The notes under the pieces: model-generated | Told to the model about the DNA's origin: nothing | Databases searched by the model: none | What the model saw: only the letters and a program-made list of their open reading frames with translations | Position numbers and translations under genes: made by a program | Shown here: positions 27,301-42,300 of the stretch, in pieces | Layout of the letters: each line of letters starts with the position of its first letter | Numbering within the stretch: position 1 is the first letter of the stretch | NCBI RefSeq assembly: GCF_004210375.1 | Contig: NC_134825.1 | Span: 74,205,558-74,269,557, forward strand | Length of the DNA stretch: 64,000 nt | Source of the DNA: Tachypleus tridentatus | Taxonomy: Eukaryota; Arthropoda; Merostomata; Xiphosura; Limulidae | Reading direction: 5' to 3'

Positions 27301-30300
27301 AGCAGAATCATATAAATATGTCACTTTACTTGCCAAATAGGAGTAAAATTTTAAAAATTAACACAGAAATAGTGAATTCAGACAAAACTTTACTACTTAG
27401 TAAAACATCTCTCAAGAGAACACAGGCAAAACATGATAAAGTTGAAATGTTAACCAACCCTGTGAAATTGGAATGTATGTTAAGTGGACATTATTGTATA
27501 AATGTCCAGTCATTTGATACAGAGAACAAATACGAAAATGAAGAGCATATGGCTGAAATACTGGTTGTTACTGATAATAAGTTTGATAGTAATGAAATGG
27601 AAGCACCAGAATCAGAAATTTTGATTATCAATGACAACAAAAGTGAAGTCAATAAGAAGAAAATATTGGTCAAACTTTATCATCAGTTTGGACATGCGTC
27701 AGTTGAACATCTACAGAAACTACTAAAGAATAGAAGCACAGAGAATATGGAGGTTTTCAAGAGCCTGACAAACATTGTGAACAACTATGAGATGTGTTAC
27801 AAATATAATAAGCAGCTTCCTGAAACATCAATAGGGTTTCCCTAGCTAAAGACTTTAATGAAACTGTAACAGTGGACTTGCATGAATTGGAAAGAAGTTT
27901 ATGGTATCTACATATAATTCATGAGTTTACAAGATTAAGTGCTGGTGCAGTAATTATATGTAAACTATCATCCTCTCTTATTCAGAAACTAATACAACAC
28001 TGAATTGGTAATCATAGTGCTCCTAAAAGGATATATAATGATAATGGAGGCAAATTTAATATAAAGAAGTCATGAATATATATGAAAATTTCAACACTGG
28101 ATTCAAAAACATAACTGCATACAGTCCTTGGAGCAATACTTTGCTTGTATATTTTATCAGACAATCACAAAACCATAAGAAAAAATTAAATCAGAAAAAA
28201 CTTTGACTGGGAAACAACATTATGTTGGGCCATAACAACTAAGAGTAATACATGCAACATTCATGGATAAAGTGTCTACCAATTACTCTATGGTAAAAAC
28301 CTAATCTTCCTTCCATACTTGACAATAAACCTCCAGCATTAGAAGGCACAACAACAAGCCATATTGGGACCAAAAATAGTAATTCTCTGTATACAGCTAC
28401 ACATGCATTCATAGAGGTGGAATGTTCTGAAAGAGTAAGAAGGACCATAAGAAAACAAACAAAAGAAACATGTGTTGTAGATGACAAAGTTTATTATAAA
28501 TATCCAGGTCATCCAGAGTGGAAAAGGCAGCTACAGTTATCAGATAGGATGATCCAGTGACATGTGTTTGACATGGGATTGTAGTTAGAGTCTATCAGTC
28601 TCAACTAAAAGAAGCAATCTAAAAAGATAACAGTTCAAATAGTAACAAGTCAACCTCAGTTAAAAGTTATCAAAATAAAATGGAAGGAATTAGATAATAC
28701 TGAAGAAAAGTCAATAGATGACGAAACTTACATATAGTCAAAATTAAATAACTCCATACATGCAATTCAAACAGTACTCATCAGAAATACAACTGAACTA
28801 AAGATCATTCCTAAAAATATTGTGTAATATAAGCACCAACAAAATGGTGGCTGACAAATCTGGTCCTTAGTTGTGCAGGTTAGATCACAGTAAAAAAAAA
28901 AAAAAAAAAAACTGGTCGATTTAGAATACACTGGACCTAAATAATTATGGGTGAAATTGTGACCTTCAAGTCTCAAAAGTTCCTGTTGACACTGGCATAT
29001 GAAATGAGAAAGAGAATGCACTGATATTTGAAGATGCATCTTTTAAGGATGCCAAACTAAGAGAATTAAATAAATGGAACCAGAACAAGGATGACAATGA
29101 AATACCAGGTGATGAACAGAAACAAACCTCTGTGAGAGGAGTCTGCACTTTGTAAAACTCAGGTGTTAATGTAACTATTAAAGACAAACTAGTTGCAAGA
29201 GGTTCTGAAAAAGTAGATAAAGCCCAAATACCCAATGATTCTCCAACACATTCAAAAGAATCAATGAAGCTTATACTTACACTGTTTGCTCAGATGATTA
29301 GCAATCATATTTAATGGATATCAATACTGTCTTTTTGTAAGGAAAAAGGTATAGAAAAAGATATCTACATACATCCACCAAAAGAAGTCAATGTACCAGT
29401 CAAATTGTGCACCTTTAGAAATGTGTGTGTGGTTTTGGCAATGCTTCATTACAATGATATAATAGAGTAAAAACGGTTATCACTGATTTAGGAGCAACAA
29501 TTTCAAAAGTTAATCCTACAATATTCTACTGGATGGACAAAAAAAAACATTAATAGGTGTTTTAGCTACTCCTCACGTTTATAACTTTATGTGGGGTGGA
29601 ACATCTGAAAATATAATTATCAAAGCTAAATATTGTGATTTAAATAAAATAAGTTTAATTTTTGAAATGCCATTCCTACTAGTCCCTTACATACCATTTG
29701 AAAGAAACATTCATATAATGTGTTCACTTGACATGACAAACAAGAGCATGACGTTGGCACATTGGCATGACAGCAGAAATAAGTAGTAGATGAGTAGAAA
29801 TTGCAAACATTTTGAAATACTTGGAGAATATAACAGAATATGGAGAACTTATCACTTTGATTGTCTGATGAATGAATTCATCTGATTTGTTTCCAGCTTT
29901 AGGTTTCCATTGAATTATCAAAGTAATTATCTTTTACTCATTTTCTTGGTGATTTAACAATTATAAAATCCATAGGAAATAATAACATTAAAAACAAACA
30001 GTCTTTTAAAGTTTTCCACAAGTTGGTATATTTCATTAACTAGAATTATTTACTGATAATTTTTTGTAACTTCCTTGAACATATTTTTGCCATATTAACT
30101 ATTTCTCACTTGCAACCATCTTAATCTGAAGAAAAGACATCTTGATCTTATGTGTTTTACTCTATTGTTATAGGCCTCAGTAGTAAAGAAGAAATTAAAT
30201 AAAATTCAAACAACTTCCATTGTGTTAAAACTAAGACAAGTGACTGGACTATTTTGACAGAAAGAAAATACCAGGGAAAGAGGGAAAGGTAAAGGTATGG

Positions 30301-33300
30301 TATAATTAAGTGGCCTTAGGGAAAAGTAGTACCATGGCCCTAAATGTCTCTCCTGACCCCTGATTGAGTCAATTTCAGGAGAAACAAAATATTCTTTTCT
30401 GAAGGTTTTAATTTAATTGGATTATTAACTTCAGTCTTTGCAAAAGGTTAAGTCATTGTGTGCACTAAGAAATAGTAGATCTTTTTTATATAAAAACTAA
30501 ATTTCTAAATATAAAAGGCTTACCAAGCTGGCTTCTTTCGCCCTTCTTTGTCAGCAAACACGCCACCAACAAAATCCATATACCTCCTCATTGAAAACTG
30601 AAACAAAATGTAGTTTTTATTTATATAAATTATAAAATCCTATTCACTAAATGTAAAAGATAAACTTTCTTAATACATGCACTGAGTACAACTTAAATAA
30701 TCTTTAGAAGAAACTTCATAAATATTTTATGCAAAGACATTTAAAACTAAGAATAACATAACTAGTAAAGGTTCTTGTATGCTAGTTACATGTAATAAAC
30801 CAGTTACAATATTTTTATACAAGAATAAATACAACTATTAATAAGGATTTTCTTCAACCAGATTTGTCAGAAATAGAACTCTTCCCTTTACATCTTATAC
30901 ACATGTATTCTTTCATCTCACTCTTATCAAAGTTATCTGGCTCTTCCCCTTTCTATTCCCAAAAGAACAAGCTAAGCCTTTTCAAACATCAGAAGAATTT
31001 CTTATACATTTTATTTCTTCTTGTTTCCAATCTCTTGCAATCTCAGGGTTTCAAAAACAAAATTCAATATTTCATTGTACAGTTTACTCAATTATCTGTT
31101 GATTCTTTTATTTAAGTTGCTTATGTTCACAGTAAGTTTCTTTTTTTTTATCACTCCCAGCTTTCTTATGTAGTTTCTATTTATTTTCAGACTAATATAA
31201 AGTTTTGTAAATTTTAGTTTTTACTTTACTGTTAAGTAGCAAAATCATCTGAACTAAACCAAATTAGTGAAAAAACTGCAAATGCTAATATAAATTGGAG
31301 ATAATTTAACACAAGGATTTTTACTGTAAAATGTAACCTAAACAGCCATTTACCCTTACCACTACCTTTTAATTAATCCCCTGGTCAATTGTTAATTTAT
31401 ACATTTCTTAGTTGTTTTCTTTGATTTTTCAGTTCCACCCCTAATGTATTAGTAATACTGTATGAGCTCAAATGTTTTCAACCATTTGCATTACATGTAT
31501 CTAAGTCCACAGTTCTAGAAGTCATTTTAGTGTGGGTAGGAGGACTGAAATGGTATGGTTCAGTATCCATTTGAATTTAATAAATAAAAAAATTCAAACA
31601 TGAGAATATTCTAAAGAAAGTATAAACGTGTCTGTTGCCTTGAAAAACTATCATGTGAACAGTGTAAAATAGTGAAACTGTACACTCCAAGTAAAGCAAT
31701 AAATGCAAGTCAGATAGGGTTATTAACTCAACCTAATAAATGCACAAGGTTGAAAGTTACTGTACTAAGGTCATCCTGATAGAGGTCACAAGGTGTGTGA
31801 TTAATCATATCATTTAATTACAAGAAGAGCATTCTACAGATTAGGAAACATCAGCAACCAACAAAAGACTAAAAGATTTAAATATTGGTAATTAACCAAA
31901 TTACACCTGTGTTTAAATATGAATTTTGTAAGTACTCACTTGTGGTCCAACTAAAAAGCCTCCAAAAAAGTACGTGTGGCCTCCTATCTCAAGAAGAGAA
32001 GGTGCTTTTACGAGTGCCGTTTTCTTTTGATCGTTTGAGAGTTTGTTCTATGTGAAAGAATAATAAAAGTTAAATGGTTGGAATACTTATTACATATTAC
32101 TTAACATATGCAGCACAAATGAGTTTGATTCTGGAAGTTAATCTGTCAGGTTATGGATTCATTGGTCATATCTACTAAAGTTGTTCAAAAATGTATTTTG
32201 TAATTTATTTTTTATACCAAGATACCAAGCTGTCCAAATCAATAAATGGCTAAAATGTTACAATCATTCAAGAAATAGAAAAAGAGGTGCATTATGTTAC
32301 ATAATGCTGGTGGTCAAATGATAAAAAACTGTTAATAACACAATCTACAAAACTGGGAAGTGTTCCTATTAATTCTATGATGTTTTTGCTGCTCTGATAT
32401 ATTTCTATTATACAATTAACTCAGAATTTATATGACTGAACAAAAGAAATAAATTAAACTACCTCTTTTCTCAAACACCTTACTCACAATTCAACAGATT
32501 CTTATTAATACATTATTTTCAGCTTTCTCAAAAAATAAAGAAAATGGTCAATATATATGAAGTTTTAAAACAATCTTCTTTTGGGCATCAAATAAATACT
32601 TCTCACTCTTTCCATAATCTATGTAGTGTACAGGGATGACAGTTTTGCAGTTCCCCCATTTTCACAATTCAATCGCACAAAAATCCAAAATGCTGCATCT
32701 GGCTACTTGACAAGTATGTCTTTATATGTAATAGCATAAACAGTCATTTCATTCTTGCAATAACTAAGGTATTAAACAGTAGAATGGAAAGTATGACAGG
32801 AAGCTTTGTTAAAGATGCAACACTTTACTTACCATGTTTGGGGTATGACTTATCTCAAGTTCAGGCTTCCCAGTACCTTTTGGTGTTAAAATTATAAGAA
32901 AATCTGTATGAAATATAGATGTTTTTCTAGAAAAATGGCTTAAAATATAGGAGGTTTTAGAATGTCAAATACAGCAATTCAAAAAGTTAGAAAAATAGTT
33001 TATGATCATGTGTGCATGCTTTGGACATATCTATGTACAAATAAGAAAAGCAACAGATGCTCAATGCCAGCAAAACAAAATGGCCTCCACCACACCTTGT
33101 AGCCATCACATCCCAGCCTTTTATTACAAAATCAGATGGATCTGAATAATTTTAATAGTACAAAGATTTACACATTTACACTTTGATGTAACATAAATTC
33201 CCAACTTTTTACCTCCAAGTTTGACAGTAGATACACTTGGTTTAACAGTAAACATAAGTCTAAAGTCTAGTTTGCTTACTATTAATTTTACTTTTATGGC

Positions 33301-36300
33301 TTTAAGTATTTGTATGCTGAAGAAAGGAGGCCTTTTAAGCATTATTCACACCCAACTGACATCAGCAGAAGCTACAGTATGCTGTATATTGGTTCTTTCT
33401 AGATTTGCACCAATCTCAGATTTTACTTTTGTTAACATCCAATGCTTCCAACCACTGGATGTTGAAAGTGTTCTTCCTACCTGGCATTTTAGTCTACCAA
33501 TCTACTACAATGTATTAAACAAAGTTCACTATACCATCTGAAACTGAAAAGAAAGATTAATATGCACATATTCCATACAATATGTTCCTTTTTGAACAGT
33601 GCTCATATTATCTACACCTGTCTTTGCATGCACTGAGATGAAAAATCTGTACAAATGTAGTACATGGTTTTGTGGGTAAAATATCCATCTAATTTTGTGT
33701 CTGAGCCAGTATAAATCTTGATAGAATGCTTAATTTTAAAAAAATGTCTCCCAAAAGTATGAACGGAAAGACAGCCAAATCCATAAACACAGTATATTCG
33801 TGTCAGAACCGGAACTGTATGTAGACGTATTTCATCACTGCTATGTAATATTTACTATATAATGAATACATTCTTGAACCACTTATATGCTATCTTTTGT
33901 TATATATGAGACGGTTACACTTGTACCTTTTGTAGAAATGTTCTTTGAAATGCAAATCTTGCACTTTTATGGGAAAAAATCTTCCAAATATAGAAATATA
34001 TAGAAAAAAAAAAGACAAAATATAAGAATTTAAGCCAATTTTCAAATTTGCTTGAATCTGGACAAAAATATAGGAGGTTACATGAAATATAGGTATCACT
34101 GGGAGGCCTGCAAGTCTCTGTTACATATTCTTTCCAAAAGTGATCAGATTTTGGTCCAACTAAAAAAAATGTTTCATTCACAAGCAGAAAGTGCCAACAT
34201 TATATTGAAATAAAATAATCAAATGTACTTTTTTTTATTTAAAATATAAAACACAATAGTGAAATGCACAAAAACTGTATTTTGAAAAAATTTTCTATGC
34301 TTTGAAAAATATGAAATAACAAAATAAGCTGAGTTTAATAACCAACTAAGCTGTGGAACCAGTAATGCTTACCATTGTTTTTCTTCCATCATATACGTCA
34401 TAAGAAACTCCTAAGATCAAAGCAGAATCAAAGAAGTTTATTCACTTAATTGCAAATTATGACCATTAAAGATAAGTAACTTAAAACTTAAATTAGAGCT
34501 TCAACTTTTTAAAGAATGGGAGATAACTCTATGTTATTTATTTAGTTGCAAATTATAGCCACTAAAGAAAATAACTGCCACAGAATTATAGCTTCATCTT
34601 TAAAAGCAAGAGATAGAACTTTCACTGGCATAAGCTTAAGGTTAAATAAACAAATTCCATGTAAATGTAAAGGACTTTCCTACCAAATACATTACAATAA
34701 CATCCATGGTTATGCTTTCAGTAATAACTCAGAAAGTACTTAAAAGTCACAAGAGAAACCTATTTGCTTTGAGTGAAAGTGTAAATGTGAAGCATGCAAG
34801 AAAAAATTCAACATATATTGAAAATTAGTCTGAACTCTACAGTATCAGAAGCATCTCTAAAGCATTATTAGAAAGTTTGTGATATTAACACTGAATCTAA
34901 GGCACAATATATTTATTATCAGAAGTCATACTTACCAATCAAACGTAATGTTAGCACACAGTGAGGCATGGTCCACTTGATATCGTAGTCTTGAGTCCCA
35001 GTATAATAATAGCCAATCAGCAGGTATCCCTTAATGTGAAAGATAAATGTTACTGTTTAATTCATGAACAAGTTTTAAATGTTAATTTTCAAGTCCTTAT
35101 TAACCATAAATTAATCCTTTTGTGACAGACTAGGTGTAATATACAAGTATTTATAACCTAGCTTTTGAAGTATGTACCTTCACAAAATTTGATAAGACTT
35201 TTAGTAAAGATTGCAAGTCTTTAGTACACAAAAATCATATTTTTATTAAAGAATTTTTACTTAAGTTTTGTTTGTGAAATTATTGAGTATTTTTCATAAC
35301 TAGTTTGAGTGTGAAATGACTTTTATATTGTGATTAAAAACTATTATTTCAAAAATCTCAAATATTATTTGTGCAATCTCGAAAATCTCGTAAATACATT
35401 TCAAATGTTTGTTTTCACTAAAACTTTATATTTTGTCTATTATTTTCTCTACCCTAACAATATGGGTTCTGTCAATGTAACCAACCTTGTAATCACCATA
35501 AAAAATTCAGAAATAAAAGTAAATTATGCTTATTTTTATCCTGGCATAACTGTAAATTATAACACAAGAAATACAAATATTTAGACTAAATTGCTTATAT
35601 CTCATAACATTATAAATTTATATATGCATATATTTATAATTTTTTTATTATATCGACTTTCCAATTTTGCTTGGCTAACATTGCAGAAATTGTAATGATA
35701 TGGCACTCATGCACTCATGTTGTCATATCCAGTAATATAAAACTGACCTTTAGTATTTACTTAGATGTCCTGTCTTGAATGTGCCCTAATGGACTAGTAT
35801 TTTCTAAAATACATTCACATTTCAGTTATTATACATATGTATATATATTATTACAATTTACAAACAAGTTCTTAAACTTATTTTTCTTAAAACAGTAAAT
35901 AAGTAGTTATAGCAAACAATTTTATCTTCTAATTACAACTACTTTTGTACTTGTTTGCTGCTTGCTAAACATTTTCAAATTTAGTATATGGAGGATTTTA
36001 AATGAAATATTTTTATTCTTTACATATATATTTGAAATAAGTAGAAAATCATAAATTTCTATATTGATACCATAAAATTCCACTACAATTTATCAAGCTT
36101 TGTAATCAAGCTGTATTTTGTCTAACAAATATATGTAATTTCAAGTATACTAAAGACACAACCTACCTGTTTGAAATCTTGATTCAAAAGAATGATATGG
36201 CTTCTTACAACTTCAAAATGACTGAGAAAGTCATGTGAGAAAAATTATGAGCTTTAGATTGCATAAATGATATGTCATATATGGAGGTAAGTGTAGATAA

Positions 36301-39300
36301 GGGGCTGTTTCCAAATATACAAACAGATTACTGGGGTTATTGTTTTGATTCAGTACATAAGCCATATCTTAACAAATAGAAAAGACATAATGTACTTATT
36401 TTACATTCTAGTTTGTAAATATTGGTAATTTGAGTTTCTCATTTGTATGAAACTACATATTTTGTAACTGGACATTAGAAGCATATAATTTGAACCAATG
36501 CTGCATTGAACATACCAAATGACATAAAAATTTATATTTAGGCATGTTCTTTTAATATATATTTTTAAATTAAGAAATTAACTAATATATAATACCAAAA
36601 TTTGAATTATAATATACAGGTTGATACCAAACTTACTGACATAGTAGTTCAATAAAATTTTGAATGCAAATCAACAAATGAGATGCTATAGCCTTTGACC
36701 AATGACTTGTCACAATAGTGTATATACGGGATAAAACTTTAAATTTATTTTTGTCTGCAAACATTTTAAAAGAAGGCAATTGTTTTTAAATATGCATTGT
36801 TACATCAAGAAAATAATGTCTTTATTGTTAGTATATTACATTTCATTCAGGTGTTCTGCACCAAGTCACTTGATTCCAATACTTTGGGCAGAAAGAAATT
36901 CCCTGAATTATACCAAATCATTCCTCAATCAAAATATTTTATTTCCTTACCACCTGATGTATATTTGCAAAGAATTATTAAACTGGTACTTACAATAATA
37001 TGTGAAATTGCAAAACATTATTCATGTATTGTTAAATAAAAACAAGACAGACTGTATGTTAAAAAGTGACAATTTACTTAAATATTGCCTTGTAAAGTTT
37101 CAATAAGATTGGTCACACCATTTTAGAATTAGTTATATTTTACCAGAATATCCAAAATAAATGCAGTTTATCCATCTAGTTGTGACCCAGCATACTACTT
37201 ACACTTTTTAATTTTAAATTAAATCATAAAAACGTTATCAATACATAAACAACACTACAGATTTTAACATTTGTGATTATTATGTTTTGACTGTTAATAC
37301 TTGAGAGAATTATATTTACTGTGTAAAATGAAATATTTTCATCAAGTTTACTTCTCAGGTGTCTAATATTTATTAAAATGGCATGCACAAAAAATGTTGA
37401 AAGTTCTCAACTGATAATCATACACCACAGTAAATTCATACTTCCAATATCTATAAAACAACTGCATACATTGACAAAATCATTCAGATCACATTGTATT
37501 ACTTTTGCACATGTTTTAAAACTAGTTTATTTATATCAAATGTACTAATATCTTTGAATTAATGTGACTACATATATACTAACTGATCACACTGTATAGA
37601 ATATTTTCAGATTTATACCCGTCTTTTTGACAACTTCATACATATCATTGAAAAACTAAAGCCTTCTTCCATTTGTCAATGTTTTATTCTTTTCCAAAAC
37701 TTTACTTCCAATACTTCAGATCCTTACAATTAATGATGGAAAAAAAAGAAAAAGGTGTATACAATATTTTTGTGCAAATCCAAACATGGTCATAACACAT
37801 CACAAATAGTTCATAATATCAACCAAGCATTGGGCAAAGGAACCACAACAGAAAGTACAGTACTGTGTTGGTTCCAAAAAGTTTTCTAATGAAGATTTGA
37901 ATCTTGAAGATAAGAATGGCAGAGGACATCCTTCTGCTGTTGAAAATAACCGATTGACACAATTAGTGGAGAAAACCCTGCACTAAACTATTTGAGAAAG
38001 GGTACAAGAAATGAGTGTTGGCATCTTCACAATTTCTGACCATCTCAAGCAAATTGAAAAAGTGAGAAAGCTCTACAAATGGGTTCCACACTAACTCAGT
38101 GAGAATCAGAAAATTTGCCACTTTGAACTGTGCTCTATGTTGATTTTGTACAACAGAAATAACCCATTTCTTAGTTGAATTATCACCTGTGATGAAAAGT
38201 CAATCCCTCAAGACAACAGAAAGCGATGTGCAATGGCTCAATCATGACTAGGCTCCAAAACACTTCCCAAAGGCAAAGTTTCACCAACAAAAGATTATGG
38301 TCACTTTATGGTGGTCTGCAGCCAGTATTATCCATTACAGCTTGCTCAGCCAGGGCCAAAGTGTCACTGTGGAGGTTTACTGTCAAGAATTGGAAGTAAT
38401 CCATGGAATATTGTGTGAAAAAATACCAGCATTAGTGAATCAAAGAAGACCAATATTGCTTCATGATAATGCTTGGCCACAAGTTACTCAAATGATGCTC
38501 CAGAAGCTCAACAAATTTGGCTTCGAAACACTGCCTCATTATCCTTACAACCCACACCTGTTGTCCACTAACTACCACTTTTTCAAGCATTTGGGCATTT
38601 GTTTTACAGGAAAAAAGATTCAACAACAGAGCAATACCAGAGAATGGCTTTAAAGAATTTCTGAGTTCTATAACTTCAGAATTTTATTGTCGTGGCTTAA
38701 ATAATCTTATTTCTCATTGGCAAAAGTGTGAAGATTCACTTAGTTTCTATTTTAATTGATAAAGTTACTTTTAATTTTGTTTATTTCTTATTAAAATTAA
38801 AATTGAAAATCTGCCATTATTTTTTAAACAATCTAATAGGAGCTCTAATTATACACACAGGACACTTCACATGAAATAAGACTTGCTTGTAAAATATCCA
38901 CAATGTTGATAGTTGAATTATACTCCCTACACCATCATGTATAACCATACCTCTAGAGGCTATGGTAAATGGCACAGACATGAATGTTACTACACATAAA
39001 TATTGAATTGCAGTACTACACTTCTCTGAGTATCAGGTTTATCATTTTCTTCTTATACATTAAAGAGAAACTCCTAATAAGTAAAATTTACAACTACTTA
39101 TATTATTTTTATTTTACTAAGACCCTTGTAATTAGACACTATGACAATCATTTAACCCATCACCCATTCTTGATCTTGCTAGCACTACACAATCTGCATT
39201 ATAATTAACATTTTGATCTCAAGAGCATACTGTGGAATGAAAGCCCTTAGTTTTGAAATGGTTAATCCAGTTCCATCAAACTGTGCATGCTCATCTTTAC

Positions 39301-42300
39301 TTTCAATCTTCACTCTTTCATGTCTTCAGCATCTTGTTTGTTGCTTGAAAATCCTTAAAATATTAATCATGTATCAGATGCATTACATTATAGATGATAA
39401 CACTATGTAACACAAATTTTGTTCCCGGATAGTATGTATTATTTCTTAATTGTTTATGTTGTAAAAGTACAGAAAATGGCCATTATTCCCTTCAAACTTT
39501 GCTTTTGTGACCTGGATAATGAAAGTTAGAAATTAACCTATTTTCTATGTAAAAACAGGCAAATTTGCACATTTTCATTACATAAGGTCTAAATAAAACA
39601 AAATATATGAATCAAGATTTACATGTATTTATGCTAAAGTTATACAAAAATGAACAAAAATGTTTAGAAGTGAGTAGTGTTTTGAGACTTGCAACTGTAA
39701 TGTAAATCATTTTCACGTATCAGCCCCCAAATATAGTCACCCATCATGTTTTCGTTATATGCTCCCATGTCACAAAAGCAAAGTTTGAAGAGAAAAACAG
39801 GTCTTTTCCATTTACTCTAGGCATAAGTAATTGGGAAATAACACTTTCTGCTCAGGAACAAAAAAAAGTAAAAATTTTGTTACATAGTGTTATTATTACA
39901 TATTCAATTATTCTCTGGTATAAATTCAGCTGTTTATATATAGATTCATGAGTAACAAGTAATGGCCATATTTGTAAAAAGCATCGTGCCCTAATATTAG
40001 TTATTGGCAATGAAACATTCTGTATTTCAATATTTTTTAATTTTGTCTTTTTTTCTAAAACTTATCATCTCCAAATTACTGATATTATATATTTCCATTC
40101 ATACTTTGTTTTATACAGGTTTTCCCTAATTATTGCTCATAATATTATTCCACCCTACTTTTTTTGGATGTGTTTTGTAAAAGCAACCCTTGCCCATGAC
40201 ACACATGGATCATGATGTTCGTGTGTTATAAGTAATATTTACCGATGTATATTTTGTTTCATAACAATTTTTTTAAAAAAACATTGATAAATCACTATTT
40301 TATAGATTTATTATAGTTATTTTTGATAAGTACTTGAATAAATATAAGTACAGGTATGAAACCAAAACTATGGAAATTTGTTCTATCTTTGGGCTACCAG
40401 GCTTTACTGAAATAACCATTCTGTTCATTTCCATTTCAAGATCTCTCAAATTTTTCCTACAGGAGCATATGTCAATGATGTAATATACTTGGAGCATTAC
40501 ACATTCCTTCCATAATTATTGATGCAGGGTCTGTTCTATTAATGATGTAAGTTTGTAAGATAAACAAATAATAGAAATCAACCTATCTCTAAATAGAAAT
40601 TTGTTGAGAGCTTTTAGGATGTAGTATAACTATTCTCAATGACATATAAGATGATGCAACAAAGCCTAATCCAGAGTCCTTAAATCATATACATACAGTA
40701 TGTATCTTGATTGTTAAGTGCATCAGAATTGGCCTGTATGCAGTTTCTCACACAAATGATAATTTATTTTCCACAATCTGCATCTGAGAAGCATCATTTA
40801 AACATACAAAATCCTCCAACTTTTCCTGTTCTTGTCTATGAAATGGTTGGTTGGTTGATTTGGTGTTTTATGACACAAAGCAGCTAGGCTATCTATGCCA
40901 AACATCAGGAAAAAAGTTAATTTGAAAATCTGAAACAAACAATTTTTTGTCAACTTAAAACCAATGTACCATTGCATGCACTTACCATGAAGAATGACAG
41001 AGACAAAATAACTGACAAGACTGTTCCACCAATAAGAAGTAGGTTTAGATACAAGAGAACTACACATGCCACAGAATGTAAAACTTCTAAACCTGAAGAA
41101 AAAAGAAGAAAAAGTCAGCAATGGTTCTACAAAAAAAACAACATTTATATTTCTCTTTTTGTTCAATAATTAAATATGGATTGATGGGTAATTTTATATT
41201 CTTTATTTTCACGTTGCTTATTTTGGAAAGTTTGTAGAATGTGTTTTTTTTGTCAAATCATTAACTATTTTACTTTCTCATGGTGTCCCTCAGTTATAAG
41301 AATTTATTGGCATTTTTCTTCTTTTATTAACATCTTTATAAACATTATATCTTACCATTTTGAAAATTTTATTGAAAGCTTTTACCTTACATACAAAGAA
41401 GCCAAAGTTTTTAATACCGTTTTCCAGTAGTTAAAAGTTAACACTTTCCTACACCAAAAATGCATTTCATATTGATACTTATCTTGATTTGTGCTGCCTA
41501 CTATATGCACAATTTTTGCTCACCATTAGACATGAGGATTTCACATAACATCATCATGCATTTACATGTAGTATAGCTGCACTGTAGTATGCAAATGAGC
41601 ATGATACAACCCTTCCACCAAAAGGAGCACAACATACTCTCCTAATGTAGCTAGTTCTTTTTATACCATGGATCACAATCATTGCTTCGAAACCACACAA
41701 AAAAAGATGTGCTGAAAGTGAAGAGGATGAGTGAGAAGTGTGAGAGAAGGTATCTACTGGAAATACATTTTCAGGATTAAAAAATGATAACTTCCAACAT
41801 GATACATCCATTCATGTAACAGCTAGAATGCCACATTAAAACACTGGAGAAAACATTGCAAAATTTTCCTAGAGAAGAGCCCCCTTTTGGGAGGTGCTGC
41901 AAAGGAATCCACAAAGTGTAATATCCTAAAATATAGGGAAGAATGCACCTATACAAGGGTATACTCTTTGCCTGTAGTAAAGGTACATGTCATCAAGCCA
42001 AGCAGGATGGCTGCAAGTCTAATTGAGTGGCTAGGGTGCATCAGACCATACTTGGTTGGTCACTTCCAATCCATGACCAGATGGGCATCAACCATTTTTT
42101 TCTAGTTCACAGTAAGAAGAGGGTCCCAAATGTCTTCACCTCAAGGTCAGGAAACAAAAGAGAAAAGAAACTTCCATTCCAGCAACTATGAAAAGCACAT
42201 TTCTGCTTCAGACCCAGTATACAACCAGCACCAGGCCACCCGGAACCTGTCCTCCAGGCAACGGTAGGAACAGGGAGCACAAAGTGGATAAACTTCAGTC

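Larger units (their letters stand above)
26400..29790 (+). mobile_element. Decayed Ty1/copia-type retrotransposon in LPCAT3 intron 7, antisense
   Basis: Broken reading frames follow the copia order gag, protease, integrase, reverse transcriptase. There is a Gag zinc-knuckle remnant CMICQQLFHWAKD at 26,999 (the last Cys is replaced by a stop), a protease site AVIDTA (DTG lost) at 27,160, a pre-integrase LYHQFGHASVEHL near 27,680, an integrase with VTVDLHEL and NDNGGKF near 27,870-28,055, a chromodomain-like end region VDDKVYYKYPGHPEW near 28,480, and RT pieces DKLVARG, SPTHSKESMKL and HVYNFMWGG (catalytic DD lost) at 29,190-29,600. Many stops and frameshifts and no LTRs found: dead and old. 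It sits opposite to the host gene. Confidence 0.85.
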
